Position numbers and translations under genes: made by a program | Notes under the pieces: model-generated | Told to the model about the DNA's origin: nothing | Seen by the model: the letters and a program-made list of their open reading frames with translations, nothing else | The model's database searches: none | Shown here: positions 55,634 through 64,000 of the stretch, piece after piece | Numbering within the stretch: position 1 is the stretch's first letter | How the letters are laid out: every line of letters begins with the position of its first letter | Origin: Datisca glomerata | Taxonomy: Eukaryota > Streptophyta > Magnoliopsida > Cucurbitales > Datiscaceae | Assembly (NCBI GenBank): GCA_003255025.1 | Contig: QANY01011973.1 | Span: forward strand, 240,920-304,919 | DNA length: 64,000 nt | Direction of reading: 5' to 3'

Positions 55634-57236
55634 TGTTAGGGGTTATGCCCTCAAAACATGTGTATTGACATTTTGATATGAAATTTATTGAGGATTACTT
55701 TTTCTTATAATTAATCTTTTAAATAATTGATGAATAATTTATATAAATATTTGAAAATTCCATATTCATTAATGAGACTTTGACCTTGTATTAGTACGAG
55801 AAGATTAAGATCATAGATAATGAATAAAATTGCCAGCAACGTATTAAAGTATGAAATCTTTAATGAATGTTTGCTAGTATGGTTCACTAAGCATTGTTAA
55901 CGCGTGTGATCTAGATCCAGATCATTGATGTATGTAGACATCTTAGTGAAATTACTTTATATAATGAGATTATATACGACTGGACCGATGTGAACTAATA
56001 TTTTTTTTATCAACGTGTCGTTTATCATAAAAAATTACATGAAATGATTATATCAGTGAACTACATGAAAATATTCTATAAATACATTCTATAATCACTA
56101 AGAGTCCAATTCCATATTTATAGTGGAGTAATAATGAAATTAATAAATAAGATTATTTAATTAAAGAGTTTAATTAATAATCTGATTTATTGGAGCTTAG
56201 GATTATAGGTCCATGGTCCCTAATTCACCTCTATACTACGCAGTTTAGGGTGTCAATATTTCAAGACATGAGAAAATGACTGACTTGCAAATGAATTTTT
56301 ATTTTAGGGCAAGTGCATAATTATGAGATAATTATGTGTGATTAATTAATTAAATTATTTATATATTTATATAAATATTAACTACACAGACTGCTGTAGT
56401 GTCACGCGGCACTACAGTAGTAGGCATATTACACTACAGTGCCACACGACACTACAGTGTGGCGTAACACATAGTGTTGTGAGGTACTGTGATGGTTTAT
56501 GCCAACTATAGTGCGGTGTGACACTGTAGTTGTGCACCATTATACAGTGGGTCTCACTGCATTGGACAATTTAAATTTAAATATTAATTTTTAATTATCT
56601 CTAAATATTTGATACGTCATTGTCTATAAATGATACATATATTATTCTAATTGCCTCAGTTGATGAATAAGTTCATTAGTTCATCAGTCAATAATGGAAT
56701 GGAGAACACAGTTTGTGTCAGAGTAATTTTATTCTGCGATTAAAAGTTCATAAAATCTCTATAAGAATAATCATCACATTCTTTAGAGAATTATCTTACT
56801 AAAGTCCTTCTCAATAAATCTCTAGATCTCATGTGTTGAGTACATCTAAAGACAGAAAAAATGTTTTGTAATATTCTACGTGCCCACACACGTCCTAGTG
56901 CGTCGAAGATTGACTTGGAAGATCTTGGTGTGGATCTCAAAGTCTACTGATCGTTAGAACGATTTCGTGGGACGGAGGATCGATCGGTTTTGCAAGGACG
57001 CTTGATATAGACTACAAGAAGTATATGATTCCTAATCATATTGTAGATTTAATGTATAAATATGTAATGGATCCTGACAGATTAAAAAAAAGTTTTCAAT
57101 TAAAAAAATTTATTTGGTTATCGTGGCGTTGCGCAAGTTTTATTTTATTAAAAAATTTAATCTTTATTAAAAGTTTAATTTTTTAAATGACCACGCACCA
57201 CACGCTTCCACCGCGCACGCACCGCGGCGATCAACA
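55634..57236 (+). repeat. 5' LTR of the Copia element
   Basis: This 1603-bp block begins TGTTAGGGGTTATGCC and ends GATCAACA. The same family gives the 3' LTR at 63087 and the solo LTR at 6261-22588. Compared with both of those, about 400 bp are missing near 56031, where ATCATAAA runs directly into the ACATGAAATGATTATATCAG segment. Positions about 56385-56565 carry a CACTACAGTG-rich repeat block. TTGGTATCAAAGC (57238-57250) follows as the primer-binding site. Confidence 0.85.
56385..56565. repeat. CACTACAGTG-type repeat block in the Copia LTR
   Basis: CACTACAGT, ACTGTAGTG and close variants alternate in both orientations with GCGGC/GCCAC spacers, about ten times in 180 bp. The solo LTR has a similar block at about 21180-21290. 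The short palindromes could bind a regulator or arise by replication slippage. Confidence 0.7.
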
Positions 57237-57250
57237 ATTGGTATCAAAGC

Positions 57251-59218
57251 GGTTTTATATATTTATGTGTTAAATGTTGTGTGAGTTTTTTTTTGCATAT
57301 TCATATAATATGAGATATGTATGAATGAATGGATGGTTATGTTTTTTGAATGTATGGAAAATAATGGATTGTTAATTATATAGTGATTATTGGGTTAAAC
57401 TTTATTCTTTTAAAATTTTTTTAGATCTTGTGTAAGCCGTTTTGGGCCCTATGAAATTTTGTAATTTTATTTTAAATATTTACTATAATTATTTCGATCG
57501 TGAGAAGACAAAGAACGCACGAGACGAATGATGGAGGAAAAATAAATGAAATAGGAATTCTTTAAGAATTCTGGCGTCGGCACCAAAATTTAGATTTTCG
57601 GCACTGGCGCCGTCGATTAAAGTTGACTGGTAATGTCACTGGAATTTACTGTTCTGGCAACGTCGCTGAAAAATCAGCTACAGCGGTAGACAGCGACCGG
57701 TGGCGGATCTTGTGGTGATGGTGGTTGGTGACAACTGTTGTCACATTTAAGAAATTTTCGCACAATCCCTGATACCAACCAACCCTGTTAGTGTAGAGTT
57801 TTATGGTAATCCTAAATCTATCAATTGTCATTTTACATTTTGAAATTAATGTAATTTTAAAATTAATTTTTAATTTTATGAAAATTAGAAATTAATAGGT
57901 TGATTGACTTTGACCAAATTAAATAAAATATTTATTTTACTAAGTCAAAGTCAACTATTTTTAAAAGAATAATTATAGAAATTGATTTTAATTAAGAAAA
58001 ATAGTTTTTCTAATTAAATAGGATTTTGTTCAAAGTTTGAAGATTATGAAGATGGACATTAGGAGGAGAAGGAAATATTTGAGAAATATGTATTCTTGAA
58101 GTCAGTTTTGTAATTTTATTTATTTATTTGAAGGGTTGTATTTTAGAAATCCCAATAGTCACTCGGCCCATTATTATTTTATATAATTGTTAAATAATTA
58201 TTTAAATGTTATGTTTGATAACATGTCCATGCATTAGTTAATCACATGCCATACATGAAAATCTCACACAGTTTCATTTGATCGTGTATCTCATCAGTAG
58301 AAACATTATTTATTAGGATCGTCCTAATACGTTTATATGTATTATTTTATTAAATCAATTACTTGTAAACTATTAGGTTTAATTAGTTAAAACTTAGTTA
58401 TCATACCACACTAAGGGCTATAGTAACCTTTAGGATAACCGACTTTAGTAAAAGAGTTTTATTAAAGTCTGATGAATATAATTAATTAGTTAATCTAAGT
58501 TCATCTAATTATGACTTAAGTACTTTAGAATGTTAAAATGAACTTAGACCAATGAGATTGGGATAACTGGTTATTAAATATTCATAGGGTTATTATTTTA
58601 ACCAGTAATCAATTTAGAATTAATTGATTAGTTAAAATGGAAACACATAATCATAAAATAGTGAGTGTGAGATTGACATGTCAATGTAACCTATGGTCTC
58701 TATCATTAGTACAATACCGTGAGGTGCAGCAAGGGCTTTGAGATGACTTTGTTTTCATCCATCTAAGGAATGTTTCAAGATATACCAATACCAATGTTAG
58801 ACTTCTTAAGAAGAGAGGAGGAAGTGATGTAGTTTAGTTTTGACCCACCCTAAGGCGACATATTCTAAATGAAGTCATGAAATCTGAAATGATGAGTGAT
58901 ACTCACAAAATTATAATTAAGCTTTCATATAGATAGTTGTGACTCGACTAAACAAGTGTTACCTTATTGTTAAAAGAGAAAATACGAGATATTTTAAATT
59001 TTAATTAGTAAGGATGATAATGTCTCATTGACAGTCTGAGGTTAATCTAACTGACACTAAGGCAGCACATTAATCATTTGGTTGTTTTATCGTGATTAGT
59101 GATTGTTAAATTTGAGTGTTTATTATATTGCATTCATGCATCACGTTTACTTTTCAAATTTTAGATATTTATCGATTATATTAAATCTTGTATGTTTTAA
59201 ATATCAGGTATCATTATT
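57251..59218 (+). other. Leader of the Copia element
   Basis: About 2 kb lie between the primer-binding site and gag with no supported ORF. It is AT-rich except for a patch at about 57500-57730. The length is large for a Copia leader, so it may include an insertion I could not delimit. Confidence 0.45.
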
Positions 59219-62200
59219 ATGTCTACTATGGACAATCCTGTTACTGTTTTACTCGCTCTTGAGAAATTGAATGATGATAATTTCGTGCGTTGAAAATCAA
59301 ATATAAACTTAGTGTTGATTTATGAGAACCATAAATTGGTTCTTACTGAAGAATGTCCTGAGGAGCCCACTGCTAATGCCTCTAAGAATGTTAAGGACAA
59401 ATATGATGCTTGGATCATAGGCGTAGTGCTACATGCTTTTGAGCATGAATGATGTTCTGAGAATCATGCATGAAAGCATGGAGACTGCCTATGAGATTAT
59501 AGAATCTTTACAGGCGATGTTGGGGTAGCAGTTTGATCAAAATCATCTTGAGGCCACTAGAAGCTATATGACGACTAAGATGAGAAAGGGTACTTTCTGC
59601 GCGAGAAAATGTTTTTAACATGATCAATATAATGCACGAGGAAGAAGTACATGGGGCGACCATTGATGAGCAGAATCAAGTTAGCATTATACTTAAGTCA
59701 CTCACACCAGTTTTTTATGCTTTCACGACCAACTATGTTTTGAACAAGTTACAATTCAAGATGACCCAATTGTTGAATGAACTACAGATTTTTTAGTCAC
59801 TCAACCTTAGAATGACCAAAGAGGGCGAGTTAAATGTTATTGAGCAAAAGCATTCTTCCAATATTGTTAAGAACAAGCAAAGGAAGAAGAATAATGGTAA
59901 GGACAAGAGTATGAACAAAAGAGGAAAGAAAGCCAAGACATCGCCGAAAGTAAAAAAGAATAAGAATGACAACAAGCCCAAGGGAAAATGTTTCCACTGT
60001 GTGGTTGAAGGGTCATTGGAAGAAACACTGTAACAAGTATCTCTCTGAGCTGAAAAAGAAAGGTAAATATGATTTACTTGTACTTGAAGCTTGCTTAGTG
60101 GAATATGATTTGTGATCCTGGATACTTGATTCATAAGCCACTAATCATGTATGTTCTTCTTTGCATATGCTTGATTCGTCAATGGAGCTGGCTGATGGCG
60201 TTGTAATTTTTAGAGTTGGCAGTGGTGCGCTCGTGTCAGCTAAAGTATTAGAGATAGTTCGTTTACTTTTTGGATATAATTATTTAGTTTTGAAAAATGT
60301 TTATTATATTCCTGGGTTTTTTTGAGTAATTTGATTTCTCTTTCATTTTTGTAAGAACAATTATTCGAAGTTTCTTTTATCATTAAAGAGTTTATTATTT
60401 CTAAGAATAGATTCGATATTTGTCATGCTAAAGTCATAAACAGACTGCATATACTTAAATCGACTAAACACACGTTAAATAATTCTGAATTACTTAAAGT
60501 AGCAAAACCTAAAAGTAACAAACAACAAAGAGTTTCTAATGATGATGATAACACATATCTTTGACATCTTAGGTTGGGACAGATTAATCTAGATAGGTTA
60601 AACATGTTAACAAAGCATGGTTCTTTGAGAGAACTAAAAGTTGGAAGTTTTCCAGTTTGTGAATCATGTCTAGAGGGTAAAATGAGCAATACACCTTTCT
60701 CTGGAATGGACCAAAGAGCCAAGTAACCACATGAGCTAGTGCATAGTGATGTCTATGGATCAGTCAATGTACAAGCTAGAGATGTGTATGAGTATTTCGT
60801 CACTTTTATTGACGCTTACTCAAATTATGGTTATACTTCCTAATGCAAAGAAAGTCTGAAACTTTCGAAAAGTTTAAAGACTTCAAAGCTGAAGCTGAAA
60901 AGCAATTAAGTAAATCATCGAAAATCCTTTGATTAGATCAAGGTGGTGAATACTTGGATTTAGAATTCAAGGATTACTTGCTAGTGTATGGAATCCTATC
61001 CTAACTCATAACACTTGGAATGCCATAGTAAAATGGTGTTTTAGAAAGGAGAAACCATACCTTATTAGATATGGTTAGGTCAATTTTAAACTACCTTTTG
61101 AGGATATGCATCGCACACGGCTACATACATTTTGAATGTAGTGTCTTTTAAGTCTATAAGCAAGACACCTTTAGAGTTATATAATGTCTCCAAACCCAGT
61201 TTGCATAATTTCCGTATATGGGGGGTGTCTATCTCATGTTCCTAAATCCAAGATTGGAAAGTTACACTCAAGGTCTGGAGTATGCATATTCGTTGGCTAT
61301 GCTCCAGAGACTAGAGATAGGTATTTTTATAGTCACAAGGATCAAAAGGTGTTTGTATCGATAAATGTCACCTTCTTTGAACATGACTATATGTAAGACT
61401 ATAAACCTCGAAGCAAAGTAGTTCTTGAGGAATTAGTGACTGATGAGATCAGACCACCTTCAATTTCTACTGATAAACGACAAACCATAGAAATCACAGT
61501 TCTTGCAAAGGAAACCCCGGTGCAACATCATCGTGGGAGGGTTGTGAGACAACCAGTTCGCTATAAACTAAAGGCACATGTCTTAGCGTCAGACTCTGAT
61601 AAGAATGATCCATTATCTTATGAAGAAGCAATGAATGATCCTGAAAAGGAGAAATGGCAAGATGCCATGAACCATGAAATAGAATCTATGTATTTCAATT
61701 TCATCTGGGAACTTATAAATTCATCTGAAGATGTCAGGCCCATTGGATGTAAATGGATCTTCAAGAAGAAAAGAGGTGCATATGGGAAAGTAGAGACTTT
61801 CAAGGCACAGTTAGTAGCCAATGACTATATACAAAGGGAAGGAGTTGATTATGAAGAGACATTCTCCCCTATGGCCATACTAAAATCCATTCGCATCATT
61901 TTGTCCATAGCCGCTAGTTTTCACTATGGGATATGGCAAATGGATGTCAAGACAGATTTTTTGAATGACTCTCTTGAAGAAAACATCTATATGATCAGAA
62001 AGTATGCAAGTTACTTAAATCTATTTATGAATTAAATCAAGCATCTAGATCTTGGAATCTTACATTTGATGAGATTATAAAGTCTTATGGCCTCAAGTAA
62101 AATGTTGACGAAGCTTGTGTTTATAAATACATCAAAGATAAGATAGTGATGTTCTTAGTTCTTTATGTTGATGATATTCTACTCATTGTGAATGATGTAG

Positions 62201-63085
62201 AAACTTTGTCAAAGGTAAAGAAGTGGTTAGCTGAAAAGTTTCAAATGAAAGATTTGGGAGAGGCGAGCAATGTTTTAGGAATCCAAATCCTAAGGGATAT
62301 AAAAACAAACTCTTAGCACTTTCTCGTGCATATTATATTGATAAGGTGCTGGAGAGATTCTCTATGGAGAATTCCAAGAAATGTCAACTATCGACTAGAT
62401 ATGGAATTGTCCTCTCCAATGAATAATGTCTTAAAACACCTCATGAGGAAGAGGATATGAGAAAGGTTCCCTATGCTTCAATAGTGGGAAGTCTCATATA
62501 TGTCATGTTGTGTACGAGCTCGAACATCTATTATGCAGTGGGAATCGTCAATTATTATAAACTAAATCCAGGTTTGGAACATTGGATTGTAGTAAAACAT
62601 ATTCTCAAGTATCTTAGGAGAACGAGAAACTATATGCTTATTTATTCTGGTGGAGACCTAAACCCCACTAGATATATAGATTCTAATTTTCAATCAGACG
62701 TAGACAGTCGAAAGTCAACGTCTGGATTAATATTCAACCTAGGTAGAGGAGTTGTAGTCAAATATATAGGGACTTGTGAAGCTGTGAAAGAAGCGGTATT
62801 GTTTAGAAAGTTCTATATGGATCTGGAAGTAGTTCCAGATATGGACAAGCTACTAATCCTATAATGTGACAACAGTGGGGCGATGCCGGATTCCAAGGAA
62901 CCGAGGAGTCACAAGAGGGGCAAGCCCATAGAAATGAAATATCATCTTGTAAAAGAGATTGTGCATCGAGGGGATGTGTCTATTATGAAGATAGCGTCAG
63001 AACAAAACTTGGCTGGTCCTTTTACGAAGACACTTCCTACCAAATCATTTGAGGGTCCTGTAAAGTCTTTAGGGCAAGTGGGAGA
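59219..63085 (+). pseudogene. gag-pol polyprotein of the Copia element, degraded
   Basis: The start is ATG at 59219 (MSTMDNPVTVLLALEKLND), with a TGA in place of a usual tryptophan soon after. A zinc-knuckle region lies near KGKCFHC and GHWKKHCNKY in different frames (about 59980-60035). The pre-integrase LRLGQINLDRLNMLTKHG, integrase HSDVYGSVNV and FIDAYSNYGY follow. Reverse transcriptase shows EKWQDAMNHEIESM, PIGCKWIFKKKR, GVDYEETFSPMAIL, WQMDVKTDFLNDSL and YVDDILLIVND. RNase H shows VPYASIVGSLIYVM, YIDSNFQSDVDSRKSTSGL, CDNSGAMPDSKEP and VSIMKIASEQNLAGPFTKTL. The YVDD active site is intact, but many stops and frameshifts make the polyprotein non-functional. Confidence 0.85.
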
Positions 63086-63086
63086 T

Positions 63087-64000
63087 TCTTTTGGGTTATA
63101 CCTTCAAAGCATGTGTATTGACATTTTGATAAGAAATTTAATGAGGATTATATTTTTCTTAAAATTGTTCTTTTAAATTATTGTTGAATAATTTATATAA
63201 ATATCTAAAAATTCTATATTCATTAATGAGATTATGATCTTGTATTAGTACGAGGGGATTAAGATCATAGATAGTGAATAAAATTATCAGCAACATATTA
63301 AAGTATGGAATCTTTATCGAACGGTTGCTAGTACGGTTTATTAAGCATTATGAATGTTTGTGATCTAGATCTGAATCATTGATGTATATAGAAATCTTAG
63401 TGAATGTACTTTATATAATGAGATTATATATGACTGGACCGATGTGAATTTATATATTTGTCAATGTGCCGTTTATCATAAAGATTTAATACACATCCAT
63501 TCGATGATCATATGTAGATCAGTCTGAATCCTAAGTAGTCATGAACTTCTATGCATGTCTACTGGATCTTTTGATTCACTCGTTAAAGTTCATTTGTAAA
63601 ATATGCTAATGACTTTTGTTTTAGAGATTCGGTGATGTGGATGGCTGGGAACATGATCTTGCAAGATTTAGAATCCAAGTTTTTCTAATGGACTGTATAT
63701 TGGTTCTCTTAAGTGTTAATTCTGAAACTGAATGGTTATTGAGCTCAAATTTTTAATAAGATTATAGATTAGCCATTCACTAGTGGATTAATGGTACTTA
63801 AGGATCAAGATGTATTTATAGGAATAAAATGGTAATTTTGACCAACTCTAATTTACGAACCAATAGTTGGAGGATATAACTACATGAAATGATTATATCA
63901 GTGGACTAGATGAGAATACTCTGTAAATATATTTTATAATCACTAAGAGTTCAATTCCATATTTATAGTGGAGTAATAATGAAATTAATAAATAAGATTA
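63087..64000 (+). repeat. 3' LTR of the Copia element, cut by the window end
   Basis: It begins TTCTTTTGGGTTATACC, so the first TG has mutated, and then follows the 5' LTR. It keeps about 400 bp (about 63482-63882) that the 5' LTR has lost, so the ancestral LTR was about 2 kb long. Confidence 0.85.

Larger units (their letters stand above)
55634..64000 (+). mobile_element. Ty1/Copia retrotransposon, 3' end outside the window
   Basis: The element has a 5' LTR, tRNA-Met-type primer-binding site, about 2 kb of leader, a decayed gag-pol at 59219-63085 in the order gag, protease, integrase, reverse transcriptase, RNase H (the Copia order), and a 3' LTR that the window cuts. A purine-rich GGGCAAGTGGGAGA precedes the 3' LTR. 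Long LTRs and motifs such as MKDLGEASNVLGIQI suggest the Angela/Tork side of Copia; the lineage is not certain. It is inserted into an older Copia fragment. Confidence 0.85.

Overview
The window is nuclear DNA of a flowering plant, most likely a eudicot. It has GT-AG introns, four multi-exon plant genes, AT-rich spacers, and many Ty3/Gypsy and Ty1/Copia LTR retrotransposons, LINE remnants and inverted-repeat elements. There is no bacterial or organellar gene organisation, and I see no rRNA, tRNA or CRISPR. The exon models below were built by hand from splice signals, reading phase and recalled family similarity. No transcript or database search was possible.

Layout. (1) 353-3008, plus strand: a four-exon gene for a 244-residue conserved protein I cannot name. 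(2) 5293-25642: a nest of mobile elements. The outermost layer is a non-autonomous Gypsy-like element with LTRs at 5293-6058 and 24921-25642. Its short gag-like frame is split by a reverse-oriented solo Copia LTR (6261-22588). That LTR is split again by inverted-repeat material with an end at about 6430 and a 4.4-kb palindromic element at 16343-20779. Inside this lies a degenerate Gypsy element of the Tat type on the minus strand (LTRs 7008-7528 and 15723-16205), with an antisense spliced extra ORF, a Helitron helicase scrap, a micro-inversion in integrase and an unidentified 0.5-kb insert. (3) 25649-28600: minus-strand LINE remnants. (4) 28799-29953: a foldback element. (5) 30180-37746, plus strand: the kinetochore scaffold gene KNL1 in 16 exons, with an E2F-type site upstream and a 61-bp-stem inverted repeat just after the stop codon. 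(6) 42543-45726, plus strand: a CONSTANS-like B-box/CCT gene of the COL9/COL10 type. (7) 46806-51031, minus strand: an RRP15-like ribosome-biogenesis gene whose fifth intron holds a complete LTR-gag-LTR element; its upstream region has a telo-box and three site II motifs. (8) 54165 to the window end: a Copia pol fragment cut by a second Copia element (5' LTR 55634-57236, decayed gag-pol 59219-63085, 3' LTR running off the window).

How the parts relate. The host genes are independent housekeeping or regulatory genes, not a pathway: chromosome segregation (KNL1), transcriptional or light and flowering control (COL9-like), 60S ribosome assembly (RRP15), and one unknown. Between them the DNA is a record of nested transposition. 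The order of insertion can be read from reading frames that stop at one edge of an insertion and resume at the other. The solo LTR at 6261-22588 and the Copia element at 55634 belong to the same family, so that family has been active at least twice here.
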